Assembly (NCBI GenBank): GCA_963811705.1
Contig: CAWESL010000010.1
Coordinates: 186,001 to 250,000, forward strand
Reading direction: 5' to 3'
DNA length: 64,000 nt
Source: DATJPR01 sp963811705
GTDB taxonomy: Bacteria > Bacteroidota > Ignavibacteria > UBA10030 > UBA6906
The stretch's first letter is position 1; every line of letters starts with the position of its first letter. The position numbers and the translations under genes were made by a program. The notes beneath the pieces are model-generated. The model ran no database searches, had not been told where the DNA came from, and was given only the letters and a program-made list of their open reading frames with translations. This document shows, in pieces, positions 35,795-45,169 of this stretch.

Positions 35795-36808
35795 ATGAAA
35801 GCGGCATTGTTTGAAAAGCCCGGGTCCTTCCGCATTGTCAACCGAGACTTGCGGCGTCTCTCGGAAGATGAAGCCCTGATCCGTGTCGACGCCTGCGGGA
35901 TCTGCGGCACCGACCTGCACATTGTTGACGGTCGATCGCGCTCCACACCGCCGGTGGTGCTCGGACACGAGTACGCCGGGATCGTCGAGGACGCCGGGAA
36001 GGCGTCATCCGTTCAGATCGGGAGCCGTGTGGCGGTCGATCCGAATATCTCCTGTGGGACATGCTATTACTGTCGTCGCGGGCTCGTGCATCTTTGCAGT
36101 CGACTGCGTGCCCTCGGTGTCGATATCGACGGCGGAATGGCGGAGTATTCCATTGTCCCGGCCGGTCAACTTCATCAACTCCCGAGGGAACTGAGCCAGG
36201 ACGAAGGAGCGCTCATCGAGCCGGTCTCCTGCATTGTTCACGGATTGGATCGGGCGAATATCCGGCCCGGCGACAGTGTCGTCATTCTCGGAGGAGGGGC
36301 CGCCGGACTTATCATGCTTCAGCTCGTAATCCGTGCGGGAGCCGCGGTGACGATGGTGATCGAACCGCGGCCGCAGAAACGCAATCTTGCGAGACGCCTC
36401 GGCGCGAATTTCGTGGTGGATCCCACCACCGAGGATGTTGTCGCGTGGGTTCGCGGACAGACCCTGGTCGGGGCCGATGTCGTGATCGAATGTGTTGGAA
36501 GGCCGGAAACGATGCGCTTGAGTCTGAATCTCGCACGGAGGGGAGGGACGGTCGAATTCTTCGGCGTGTGCCCGATCGGGGAGAAAATTGAAATTGAGCC
36601 GAATGCGATCTATGCAAATGAGCTCACCATTGTCGGCTCGTATGTGAATCCCCACACCTTCACGCGGGCAGCGGCACTCTTGAAGGCAAAAGCCGTCAAG
36701 GCGCACGAACTCGACATCCGTCATTTCCCGCTTGATGGAGTCCACGAGGCGTTCGCAACGCTGAAGGAAGGGATGACACTGAAGTGCATCATGCAACCGG
36801 GGCTATGA
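35795..36808 (+). CDS. Zinc-dependent alcohol/polyol dehydrogenase
   Basis: Protein of 337 residues in the medium-chain dehydrogenase family. The catalytic zinc site is CGICGTDLHI (Cys near 36, with GHEYAG following). The structural zinc cysteines are in DPNISCGTCYYCRRGLVHLC. The Rossmann NAD(P) site is VVILGGGAAGLIMLQLVIRA, and EPRPQKRNLARRLGAN follows. It oxidises a sugar alcohol or sugar-derived hydroxyl (sorbitol- or threonine-dehydrogenase-like), but the substrate is not determined by sequence. ATG 35795 follows GAAGAGGTGA, overlapping the previous stop region, and its own TGA overlaps the next gene's ATG, so it is part of the operon. Confidence 0.93.
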   Translation: MKAALFEKPGSFRIVNRDLRRLSEDEALIRVDACGICGTDLHIVDGRSRSTPPVVLGHEYAGIVEDAGKASSVQIGSRVAVDPNISCGTCYYCRRGLVHLCSRLRALGVDIDGGMAEYSIVPAGQLHQLPRELSQDEGALIEPVSCIVHGLDRANIRPGDSVVILGGGAAGLIMLQLVIRAGAAVTMVIEPRPQKRNLARRLGANFVVDPTTEDVVAWVRGQTLVGADVVIECVGRPETMRLSLNLARRGGTVEFFGVCPIGEKIEIEPNAIYANELTIVGSYVNPHTFTRAAALLKAKAVKAHELDIRHFPLDGVHEAFATLKEGMTLKCIMQPGL

Positions 36809-38229
36809 CAATGCCGCGTTGGCTGCAGCAACGGATGGTTCGACCGGGCCTCGGCGCGTGCATCCTGGCGTTTTCGCAATTCGCCTGCGCGCAACCCACT
36901 CTCGTGAACTTCCATCACCTGCGCGATCTCACGGAGACCATTCCCTTCAACGGCGACACGGTGGACATTATTCATGTGTACTCGAACGCGCCGGACTATC
37001 GCTGGTTTGACGCGGCTGATGCCGGCGTCGAAGGGACCGCGTGTGTCGATGATGCCGCCCGCGCCGCGGTACTGTATCTCCGGCATTTCGAATTGCGCAA
37101 GGATCCGGAAAGTCTTGCTTCTGCCAAAGCGCTTCTGAAGTTCGTCCTCGGAATGCAGGACCCTGACGGCCAATTCTACAATTTTGTGTACCGTGATCAC
37201 GCCATTAACCGGACAGGGAGAACCAGCGTCAAGTCCTTTGGCTGGTGGGCGGCCCGCGGAACCTGGGCGATCGGGACAGGATACAGGGTTTTTAAGACCA
37301 TCGACCCGGTCTTCGCTGCACGTCTCCAAGGCGCCTTCAAGCGGTGCCTTCCATACGTGACCCGGGTCCTCGAGCAGTACGGGAAGTCTTCCGAGATATC
37401 AGGCTATCAGGTTCCTCGGTGGCTCCTGTACGACTCCGGTGCTGACGTCACCTCCGAGCTGTTGCTCGGCCTCGAGGCCTATGCTTCGACCGACAACGAT
37501 TCTCTTCTCGACGGGATGATCCACCGGCTGGCGAACGGCCTGTTAATGATGCAGGATGGTTCGGCATCAACGTATCCGTACGGGCTCCACCGTTCCTGGG
37601 AGGCGCAGTGGCACATGTGGGGAAACAGCCAGACACAATTTCTGGCAACGGCGGGAAAGCGGCTTGGCGATCGTGCGATGATTGCTTCCGGAGAGCGCGA
37701 AGCGGACGGCTTCTACAGCAGACTCCTCATTGACGGGTTCATGAAGGAGTGCGACCTCGGTGGTCACGAAAGCTGCAAACGGTTCGAACAAATCGCCTAT
37801 GCCGTGCGTCCGATGGCTGTTGGATTGCTACGGTTGCATGAGGCGACGGGGCAACGCAAATATCTTATCATGGCGGGGCTTGCAGCGTCCTGGCTGCTCG
37901 GCGACAACGTGGCTGGGATCCCTCTGTACGATCCCGCAACCGGTCGTTGCTTTGACGGCATCACCGATTCGACGACCGTCAACAGGAATTCCGGAGCGGA
38001 ATCGACGATAGAAGCATTATCGACGCTCCTCGAACTGGAATCCTCCGACGGAGGAACGAAGTATCTTTCGTATCGGAAGGTCAGCAGCGTTCACACCGCT
38101 GACTGGGAAGCTGCCCTGTTCAGGAACCGGGAGGGAGACGAGGTCACGGTCGCCGTCGGGAAAACCAACGGGCGTCTGGAAGTCCTCGAGAACAACGAGA
38201 GCAAGGAATTTCAGGGACGCCTGCAATGA
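36805..38229 (+). CDS. Exported six-hairpin protein of unknown specificity
   Basis: Protein of 474 residues. Signal peptide at about 1-31 (LGACILAFSQFACAQ). The mature protein is helical with glycosidase-clan repeats: EGTACVDDAARAAVLYLRHF, LKFVLGMQDPDGQFYNFVYR, RTSVKSFGWWAARGTWAIGT, VTSELLLGLEAYA and SWEAQWHMWGNSQTQFLATA. The CVDDAARAA signature is one I recall from six-hairpin proteins of Bacteroidota that carry no assigned activity. The C-terminal 70 residues look like a beta domain. It starts by ATGA overlap with the dehydrogenase stop and ends by ATGA overlap with the next gene. Possible roles are glycan binding, epimerisation or hydrolysis; I cannot choose. Confidence 0.8.
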   Translation: MTMPRWLQQRMVRPGLGACILAFSQFACAQPTLVNFHHLRDLTETIPFNGDTVDIIHVYSNAPDYRWFDAADAGVEGTACVDDAARAAVLYLRHFELRKDPESLASAKALLKFVLGMQDPDGQFYNFVYRDHAINRTGRTSVKSFGWWAARGTWAIGTGYRVFKTIDPVFAARLQGAFKRCLPYVTRVLEQYGKSSEISGYQVPRWLLYDSGADVTSELLLGLEAYASTDNDSLLDGMIHRLANGLLMMQDGSASTYPYGLHRSWEAQWHMWGNSQTQFLATAGKRLGDRAMIASGEREADGFYSRLLIDGFMKECDLGGHESCKRFEQIAYAVRPMAVGLLRLHEATGQRKYLIMAGLAASWLLGDNVAGIPLYDPATGRCFDGITDSTTVNRNSGAESTIEALSTLLELESSDGGTKYLSYRKVSSVHTADWEAALFRNREGDEVTVAVGKTNGRLEVLENNESKEFQGRLQ

Positions 38230-41200
38230 TGACAGGAAGAGCATTCATCGCTCCCCCGTGGATTGCCTGCATGGTTGTTTTCGGCGGAGTCCTCTTCCCC
38301 GGGAGATCGGAAGCCCAACAAATTTCGATTCCGAGAATCGACATGATGCCGGCCACTCCCGCGCCCTATCTCATGAGGGACTGGAAAAAGGTCGCCGCGG
38401 GGTACGATTCTCTGGTGTTCAATACCGGTTTGCAGGGCCAGTACCTTCCGCTCTCGGAGACCTTCACCGCCACGGTAAATTATCCTGGGATCACAAGCTT
38501 CGCGTTGCAGTCCTATGTGGGTTCATCGCTCGGGAGAGGAGAGGCGATCAACTGTATCCCGGCCGTGGTGGGCGCAACTCTTGCCGGCATCGACAAGAGC
38601 AATCAACATGGTGTCAACTGGGTCGCGATGTGCCGGGAATGGTTCAACAAGGCGAATGGCGCAGGCGTCTATCTCAACTCAGCGAGCGGTTCGAACTGGG
38701 ACGATTGGTGGTATGACACGATGCCGAATGTGTTTTTCTTCCAACTCTACAGTTTATATCCCTCCACGCCGGATTTCCCCGGGCAATTCCTGTCCGTTGC
38801 CGATCGGTGGCTGGCAGCCGTCAACGCGATGGGAGGCACCGATGCGCCCTGGAGCATCGCCAACGTCAACCATCGCGCCTTCAATCTCCAGACGATGGCG
38901 CCGAACAACTCTTCGACCTACGTGGAACCGGAAGCCGCGGGAGCGATTGCGTGGCTCCTGTACCAGGCCTACAGAGAAACGGGACAGGAACGCTACCGGA
39001 TCGGCGCGGAACTTGCGATGGAATCGCTGCAGGTCTATGCCACAAACCCCTCGTATGAACTGCAGCTTCCGTATGGTGTGATTGCCGCGGCGAGCATGAA
39101 CGCGGAGCTCGGGACAACATATGATTTGACGAAGATGCTCAACTGGTGCTTCTCGAACGGCGACAATACGATCCGGCAATGGGGGGTTTCTGTCGGAAAC
39201 TGGGGAGGCTATGACTGCTCGGGTCTCGTCGGAGAAATCAATCATACCAACGACTATCCTTTCTTTATGAACGGCGTCGAGCAGGCCGGGGCCCTTGTGC
39301 CGGTCGTGCGGTACGATGACCGGTATGCACGGGCTATCGGCAAGTGGATCCTGAACCTGGCAAATGCCAGCCGGCTCTTCTACACGAATTCCTTGCCTGA
39401 CAGCCATCAGGACAGCGCCCCGTGGGGGCATCAATACGATTCGTCATCGGTGATGGCTCACGAATCGCTCCGTCAGTATATGCCCACGAATAGCGCAATC
39501 TCACCGTACATCACGGGAGATGCGATCCAGGGCGGATGGGCACCAACGAATTTTGCGTTGTACGGAGCCTCCCACGTCGGCATTCTTGCCGGGCTCATCG
39601 ACACGACCAGCGTCCCGATGATTCTCCGGATCGATCTGTTGAAAACCGATTACTTTCACTCCCCGGCATATCCAACCTATCTTTTGTACAATCCGTACGC
39701 TTTCGATACCATCGCGGTGGTCGATCTCGGGCCCGGGAGCCACGACCTCTATAATACTGTGACGAAGACCATCATCGCTCGTGGCGTGAGTGGGGCTACA
39801 GCTGTTTCGATACCTGCGGACGGCCCCGTCGTTCTGGTGGTCGCGCCGGCAGGGGGGACGATCTCGTCTCAATTGGACCATACGCTGATCGACGGCATCG
39901 TTGTCGACTATCGTTCTGGAGCCGCCGTCGCGGACTACCCGCCCCGGATCAAAGCGGTTGCAGCGGCAACGAACCCGATCGTCGTCGGGGGACAGACAAA
40001 TGTTTTTTGTACGGCAACCGATCGCGATAATGACTCTCTGCGGTATGCCTGGAGTGCTTCGGGAGGGACGGTGACCGGCGGCGGGACGGTCATTCACTGG
40101 ATCGCGCCGAGCGGTGCGGGATTGTTTACGGTTCAGTGTACGGTGACCGACGGAAGAGGAGGACAATCGACGGACGTCGACACGATTCAGGTGATTCAAA
40201 GGATCAATGCCCCGCCTTCCATCGAAAAATTCAATGCGGTGCCGCGGAAGGTAAACCTCGGGGGGACCTCCGTCATCGGTTGCATCGCGACCGATTCCGA
40301 CGGGGATTCTCTCTCATACTCGTGGTCCGCCGGCGCGGGTGTCGTGAGCGGCTCCGGCCCAACCGTCCAATGGAGTGCCCCCTCCACCGCCGGCGATTAT
40401 GCTGTGACCTGCACGGTTAAGGATGGATTCGGGGGATCCACCACCGATAGCGTGAAGCTCGAGGTCCGCGATCTTTCCGTTACGCAACATGGTGCACTCG
40501 TGGCCTTCTACCCTTTTTCAGGGAACGCCCTTGACGCGACAGGGCACGGGCATGACGGGACCGTCAATGGCGCGACTCTTGTAGCGGATCGGCATGGCAG
40601 CCCGAATTCCGCATACGCCTTCAACGGCACGACCAGCTCGATCGATGTGCCGAACGACACCTCCCTCAACTTTCACAATGCGCTCTCGGTGAGTCTCTGG
40701 CTGACCGTCGGCGCTTTCTATTCGTCGCGAGAACAGTATCTCATCTCTCACGGGAACTGGCAAAACCGTTGGAAACTCTCCCTTTCGCCGTCGACAAATA
40801 AACTTCGGTTCACCGTGAAGAACACGCAAGGAGCCGTGCGTGACCTCGACGCCGAGACCCCTCTTTCCCTCGATAGTACCTACAATGTGATCGCGGTCTT
40901 CGATGGCTCGGAGATGGAGCTCTATCTGAATGGTCAGCTTGATGCCTTCGCGCCGTTCGGCGGTCTGATCAACGCGACATCGATCGCTCTTTCGATCGGA
41001 CAGGATCTTCCGGGGGACAACAACTACAACTTCAATGGCATCCTGGACGAGATTCGTCTCTACGACTATGGTCTTTCTCTCGCGGAGATCGGAACGCTGG
41101 TGACGACTTCCGTAGCAGATCAGCGTGATGTCGATCGGCCGACGACAACAGCGCTGGAGCAGAATTTCCCGAATCCGTTCAATCCGAAGACAGTTGTCAG

Positions 41201-41405
41201 CGGACAGTGGACAGCGGACAGTCAGGTGCAGCTTGCGGTGTACGATGTCCTGGGCAGAGAGGTGGCGGTTTTGGCGAACGGCAGATATCCGGCAGGAAGA
41301 TACTCGTTTACGTTCGACGGAACGAACCTGGCAAGCGGGGTGTACTTCTATCGATTACGGGCTGGCAGTTTTACGGCTACGAAGGAGATGATTCTCGTCA
41401 AGTAA
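38226..41405 (+). CDS. Multidomain T9SS-exported protein: six-hairpin-like, PKD repeats, LamG domain
   Basis: Protein of 1059 residues. Signal peptide at about 1-31 (PWIACMVVFGGVLFPGRSEA). Residues 40-540 are helical, aromatic-rich and glycosidase-like (GVNWVAMCREWFNKANGAG, then NWDDWWYDTMPNVFFFQLYS and WGHQYDSSSVMAHESLRQYM). Two PKD/Ig-like repeats (about 570-650 and 660-745, with SLRYAWSASGGTVTGGGTV and SLSYSWSAGAGVVSGSGPTV) follow. A LamG-type concanavalin-like domain is at about 755-930 (LVAFYPFSGNALDATGHGHD, then ELYLNGQLDAFAPFGG and GILDEIRLYDYGLSLAEI). The T9SS type A domain closes it (LEQNFPNPFNPKTVV, then YDVLGREVAVLANG and GVYFYRLRAG). It overlaps the previous gene by ATGA. It is probably a cell-surface polysaccharide-active protein. 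Confidence 0.87.
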   Translation: MMTGRAFIAPPWIACMVVFGGVLFPGRSEAQQISIPRIDMMPATPAPYLMRDWKKVAAGYDSLVFNTGLQGQYLPLSETFTATVNYPGITSFALQSYVGSSLGRGEAINCIPAVVGATLAGIDKSNQHGVNWVAMCREWFNKANGAGVYLNSASGSNWDDWWYDTMPNVFFFQLYSLYPSTPDFPGQFLSVADRWLAAVNAMGGTDAPWSIANVNHRAFNLQTMAPNNSSTYVEPEAAGAIAWLLYQAYRETGQERYRIGAELAMESLQVYATNPSYELQLPYGVIAAASMNAELGTTYDLTKMLNWCFSNGDNTIRQWGVSVGNWGGYDCSGLVGEINHTNDYPFFMNGVEQAGALVPVVRYDDRYARAIGKWILNLANASRLFYTNSLPDSHQDSAPWGHQYDSSSVMAHESLRQYMPTNSAISPYITGDAIQGGWAPTNFALYGASHVGILAGLIDTTSVPMILRIDLLKTDYFHSPAYPTYLLYNPYAFDTIAVVDLGPGSHDLYNTVTKTIIARGVSGATAVSIPADGPVVLVVAPAGGTISSQLDHTLIDGIVVDYRSGAAVADYPPRIKAVAAATNPIVVGGQTNVFCTATDRDNDSLRYAWSASGGTVTGGGTVIHWIAPSGAGLFTVQCTVTDGRGGQSTDVDTIQVIQRINAPPSIEKFNAVPRKVNLGGTSVIGCIATDSDGDSLSYSWSAGAGVVSGSGPTVQWSAPSTAGDYAVTCTVKDGFGGSTTDSVKLEVRDLSVTQHGALVAFYPFSGNALDATGHGHDGTVNGATLVADRHGSPNSAYAFNGTTSSIDVPNDTSLNFHNALSVSLWLTVGAFYSSREQYLISHGNWQNRWKLSLSPSTNKLRFTVKNTQGAVRDLDAETPLSLDSTYNVIAVFDGSEMELYLNGQLDAFAPFGGLINATSIALSIGQDLPGDNNYNFNGILDEIRLYDYGLSLAEIGTLVTTSVADQRDVDRPTTTALEQNFPNPFNPKTVVSGQWTADSQVQLAVYDVLGREVAVLANGRYPAGRYSFTFDGTNLASGVYFYRLRAGSFTATKEMILVK
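41201..41221 (+). repeat. Three tandem heptamers inside the T9SS domain coding region
   Basis: CGGACAG, TGGACAG, CGGACAG in a row encode part of SGQWTADSQ, replacing the few residues usually seen between the PNPFNP turn and the YDVLGR strand. The copy-number sum (21 bp) keeps the frame. Confidence 0.8.
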
Positions 41406-41500
41406 TCCAGAACACCGGGCAGGACGATCATCGCTTCACCTTCTCATCGTCTCAGCGTCGTCTCGCAGTCTCAGACTCCGAACTACCCCCGCTGCCCCGT

Positions 41501-41521
41501 GTACCCTGTACCCTGTTCCCT
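41501..41521 (+). repeat. Three tandem heptamers downstream of the T9SS-exported protein
   Basis: GTACCCT, GTACCCT, GTTCCCT in a row, in the 164-base gap before the GH2 gene. The same gap has four GTCTC pentamers between 41441 and 41475. No gene or known RNA is seen in it. Confidence 0.75.
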
Positions 41522-41569
41522 GTGATAGTCCTTGCGTGCGTTGATCAACGTTGTCCGATCAGGAGAACC

Positions 41570-44020
41570 ATGATAAAGCTGGATTTAGACGGAGCGTGGG
41601 AGTTCAAAGCTGAAAAGAAATCCGGCGCCATCCCCGAGTCGTGTGCGAAGGCAGAGGAGTGGTTGCCCGCCGTCGTACCCGGGACGGTCCACACCGATCT
41701 GATGCGTAACGGCGTCATCCCCGACCCTTTCTTTCGGATGAACGAGACGCAGGTCCAGTGGATTGATGCCGTCCAATGGCGTTACCGGAGGACCTTCGAA
41801 GTTCCCGAGATTCTCCTTCAGGAGAAGACGGTCCGTCTGTGGGCGTACGGGCTTGACACGTATGCCGCAATCGTCATCAACGGGAATGCCGTCGGCACCA
41901 CGGCAAACATGTTCATCGAGCATTCCTTTGACATTCGTCGGGCCCTGCGCCCCGGGAAAAACACGATCGAGGTTCTTTTTGATTCGCCCGTCGCACGGTC
42001 GAAGGCACTCGAGAGGAAAGAAGGAGTGCTCAACGTGGCGCTCGAGCCGCATCGCGTCTATGCGCGGAAGGCCCAATACTCCTTCAGTTGGGATTGGGGG
42101 CCGAAGCTGACCACGTCGGGGATCTGGCGGAAGATGGTGATCGAAGGATATTCGGATGCGGTCCTGCGCGATCCATTCGCTCGGGTCGTTTCTCTCAATG
42201 CGCGCGAAGCTGTCGTTCGATTCACGGCCGATGTCGAAGGCGGGGAACAACGGAACAGAGCCGTCCGGTTTCGGGTGTCGGTGGACGGAACACCGCTGGC
42301 GGCCGGGGGAACCGTTAAGAACGGGAAAGCCTCCGCCACCATCAGAATTCCCCGCCCACGTCTCTGGTGGCCAAACGGCCAGGGCGATCAGCCGATGTAC
42401 AGCGCGGAGCTGGTCCTCTTCCGGGGGAACGAGGTTCTCGGTGAAACGACGGTCACCTTCGCGGTACGGACGATTCAACTTCTTCAGAAAAAGGACGAGG
42501 AAGGGGAATCGTTTGTGTTCGTTGTCAATGGGCGGAAGATCTTCTGCAAAGGAGCAGATTGGATCCCGGCCGACAATTTTCTTCCGAGAATCGACGACGC
42601 GCGGTATGAAATGCTTCTCCGTCTGGCGAGGGATGCGCACATGAACATGGTGCGGGTATGGGGCGGCGGGATCTATGAGGATGATCGCTTTTACGATGCG
42701 TGTGACCGGATGGGGCTCCTTGTCTGGCAGGACTTCATGTTCGCGTGCGGCGAATATCCGGATACGAAGTGGTTCCTTGATTCTGTCCGCGAGGAAGCGG
42801 AACGGGCGATCAAGCGGCTTCGCAATCATCCGAGCATCGCTGTCTGGTGCGGGAACAACGAATGCGAATGGTTGTTCTGCATGCAGAACCCCGGCAAGCA
42901 TCCTGATCAAATGACCGGGTCGAAGATTTTTCGTGAGCTGCTTCCCGATGCGTGCAGGAAATTCGACGGCACGCGACCGTACTGGCGGAGTTCTCCCTTC
43001 GGCGAGGGATTTCCCAACGACGAATCGAACGGGAATCATCATCAGTGGTCGGTCTGGAGTTCCTGGAAGGATTATGCCGAATATGAGAATGACAATGCCC
43101 GGTTCGTGACGGAGTTCGGATTCCAGGCCCCGGCAAATGTGAAGACGATGGAAGAATGTACGCTCCCGAGGGACAGGCATCCGCAGAGCATCGTCATGGA
43201 ACATCACAATAAGCAGATCGAAGGGCCCGAGCGGCTCATGCGTTTCATGAGCGGACATTTCCGCGTCGAAACAGAATTCTCCCGGTTCACCTACCTGGGT
43301 CAACTGGTGCAGGCCGAAGCGCTCAAGCGTGCAGTCGAACACTGGCGACGGAGGAAGTTCAACACCGCCGGATCGCTCTTCTGGCAGCTCAACGATTGCT
43401 GGCCGGTCGCGAGCTGGGCCGTCGTGGACAGTGCGTTGCGACCAAAGGCGGCATACTTCTACGCGAAACGGTTTTTCGCTCCCGTGCTGTTGAGTTTCCG
43501 GCGAACAGACGCGGGAATGCAGGTGTGGCTGACGAGCGATCTCCCTGCTCCCTTGACGGGGACGGTTCTGGCGTCCCGAAGGTCGTTTGACGGCACGATC
43601 GTTTGGTCCAAGGAGGTACCATGCAGATTGACGACAAATTCGTCGAGAGTCGTGCTGACGGCCGATGAATCAATGCTGGCGGGGTTGGACCCGGCGACGG
43701 AGTATCTCCTTGCAGAATGGCATGACGAAAAACGTACGCCGGCCGAAAACCGGCACTTCTTCGCGGAGCCAAAGCATCTCACGCTGCCGGATCCCGGGCT
43801 TGTGGTCGAAATTCTCCCTGGTCCGCAGGAGAACTACATTGCACACATCACGGCGGCGAAATTTGCGAAAGGGGTCAGACTGGAAATCTCCGGAGAAGAT
43901 GCGGTGTTTGAAGACAACGTCGTCGACATCGACGCCGGAGCAACACGCACGATCGCATTCCGTTCATTCTCTTCGCACGAGAGCCTGAAGAAACGTGTTC
44001 TCCTGGAATTCGGACGTTAA
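41570..44020 (+). CDS. GH2 family beta-mannosidase
   Basis: Protein of 816 residues without a signal peptide. It removes terminal beta-linked mannose from oligosaccharides. The N-terminal sugar-binding domain is at about 1-185 (LDLDGAWEFKAEK, then VPGTVHTDLMRNGVIPDPFF, a beta-mannosidase-specific block, and YSFSWDWGPKLTTSGIWRKM). An Ig-like domain follows. The TIM-barrel catalytic domain starts near 310 (ADWIPADNFLPRI). The acid/base E431 is in WCGNNECEW and the nucleophile E515 in VTEFGFQ. FWQLNDCWPVASWAVVD is also characteristic. ATG 41570 follows AGGAGA at 41561-41566; the frame extends upstream to 41207 through the previous gene but that part is not used. It is cytoplasmic and adjacent to GH130. 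Confidence 0.94.
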   Translation: MIKLDLDGAWEFKAEKKSGAIPESCAKAEEWLPAVVPGTVHTDLMRNGVIPDPFFRMNETQVQWIDAVQWRYRRTFEVPEILLQEKTVRLWAYGLDTYAAIVINGNAVGTTANMFIEHSFDIRRALRPGKNTIEVLFDSPVARSKALERKEGVLNVALEPHRVYARKAQYSFSWDWGPKLTTSGIWRKMVIEGYSDAVLRDPFARVVSLNAREAVVRFTADVEGGEQRNRAVRFRVSVDGTPLAAGGTVKNGKASATIRIPRPRLWWPNGQGDQPMYSAELVLFRGNEVLGETTVTFAVRTIQLLQKKDEEGESFVFVVNGRKIFCKGADWIPADNFLPRIDDARYEMLLRLARDAHMNMVRVWGGGIYEDDRFYDACDRMGLLVWQDFMFACGEYPDTKWFLDSVREEAERAIKRLRNHPSIAVWCGNNECEWLFCMQNPGKHPDQMTGSKIFRELLPDACRKFDGTRPYWRSSPFGEGFPNDESNGNHHQWSVWSSWKDYAEYENDNARFVTEFGFQAPANVKTMEECTLPRDRHPQSIVMEHHNKQIEGPERLMRFMSGHFRVETEFSRFTYLGQLVQAEALKRAVEHWRRRKFNTAGSLFWQLNDCWPVASWAVVDSALRPKAAYFYAKRFFAPVLLSFRRTDAGMQVWLTSDLPAPLTGTVLASRRSFDGTIVWSKEVPCRLTTNSSRVVLTADESMLAGLDPATEYLLAEWHDEKRTPAENRHFFAEPKHLTLPDPGLVVEILPGPQENYIAHITAAKFAKGVRLEISGEDAVFEDNVVDIDAGATRTIAFRSFSSHESLKKRVLLEFGR

Positions 44021-44023
44021 CGC

Positions 44024-45091
44024 ATGATGAATCCTTCGCAACCACCCCGTGTTGAACGGCTCAATGCCGGTCAACCGATTCTTCGACGGATCAACAATCA
44101 TCCGTGGGAAAACAGGGTCGTTTTCAACCCGGCCGCCGTGTTGGTCGAAGATCAGAAGCCACTGGACGCGGCAATCAACGCTCTTCCTGTCGATGCATCG
44201 ACGAAGGAGCTTTTGCGGCATCATGAAGCCTTGTGCTTTCTCTACTACCGGGCGCAAGGAGCCGAAACGCCTTTGCATGACTACCGCAGATCATCGCTCG
44301 GGCTCGCGGTGCTCACGCCGGACCTGCAGTGTATCGTCCGTCTCGATGCTCCGGTTATCGCGCCGGAGTTTGCGTACGAAGACCTCGGGGTCGAAGATCC
44401 ACGGATCACCCGGATCGGAGAACGGTTCTTCATGGTCTATGCCGCCTATGCATCCGGAACGGACAACAACCGGATCCGCATAGCCATGGCGACAAGCGAT
44501 GACCTTGTCCACTGGCAAAAGCACGGTCTCCTCCGCGGATCCTTCAATGCGATCGATAACAAGAACGGGATGGTGTTTCCCTCCCGCATCGAGGGACAGT
44601 ACCACCTCCTTCATCGACCGATGGAAGGGGACCATGCCCTGTCAATCCATCGCGCCGTCGCGGACGATCTCTTCGGCGAATGGAGGACCACGGGTGTTCT
44701 GATGAAACCCATCCCAAACAGCGAATTCAAGGACGTCTGGATCGGCGGCGGAGCGCCTCCGCTCCCTCTTTCCGGTGGCCGATGGCTCATCCTCTATCAT
44801 GTCGGCAACAGGAGGTCGGACGGACAACGCGAGTACGACCTCGGCATCGCCGTCGGTGACCCGGCTTCTGCCGGCTACATTGTGCGCAGGGTCGAACCGC
44901 TCCTCCGGCCCACGACAGAATCGGAAACCACGGGCGACCTGGAACTCGGCGTCAATAATGTTGTGTTTATTTGTGGAGCGTATTTCTATCGCGGGGATCT
45001 GTATTTCCCGTATGCGGGTGCCGACAGTGTGATTCTGGCGGGGAAAATCGCCAAGGAGGAGCTCGAGGCATACCTCGGCGCGGCGGAATAA
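44024..45091 (+). CDS. GH130 family beta-mannoside phosphorylase or hydrolase
   Basis: Protein of 355 residues with a five-bladed beta-propeller pattern. The GH130 signature GVEDPRIT carries the catalytic Asp (near residue 126), with WENRVVFNPAAV at the start and KNGMVFPSRI, LHRPMEG and WIGGGAPPLPL in the other blades. Most members phosphorolyse beta-1,4-mannosyl-glucose or -GlcNAc; some hydrolyse beta-1,2-mannosides. The phosphate-binding Arg/His set cannot be judged fully here, so the reaction is open. It begins four bases after GH2 and both are cytoplasmic, which indicates mannoside breakdown after import. Confidence 0.93.
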   Translation: MMNPSQPPRVERLNAGQPILRRINNHPWENRVVFNPAAVLVEDQKPLDAAINALPVDASTKELLRHHEALCFLYYRAQGAETPLHDYRRSSLGLAVLTPDLQCIVRLDAPVIAPEFAYEDLGVEDPRITRIGERFFMVYAAYASGTDNNRIRIAMATSDDLVHWQKHGLLRGSFNAIDNKNGMVFPSRIEGQYHLLHRPMEGDHALSIHRAVADDLFGEWRTTGVLMKPIPNSEFKDVWIGGGAPPLPLSGGRWLILYHVGNRRSDGQREYDLGIAVGDPASAGYIVRRVEPLLRPTTESETTGDLELGVNNVVFICGAYFYRGDLYFPYAGADSVILAGKIAKEELEAYLGAAE

Positions 45092-45169
45092 GCGGATCAT
45101 CGCGGCGCGTATCTCTCTCACCCTTACCATCATCATCAACCGGCACGTACCCCGATGGAGCGAATCCTG

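Noticed and set aside
41539..41550. CGTTGATCAACG perfect palindrome before the GH2 gene as an operator
   Set aside because: A 12-bp palindrome is expected by chance several times in 64 kb, and no promoter boxes overlap it.
41585..43342. 585-residue minus-strand open frame
   Set aside because: Antisense to the GH2 gene with its catalytic motifs.
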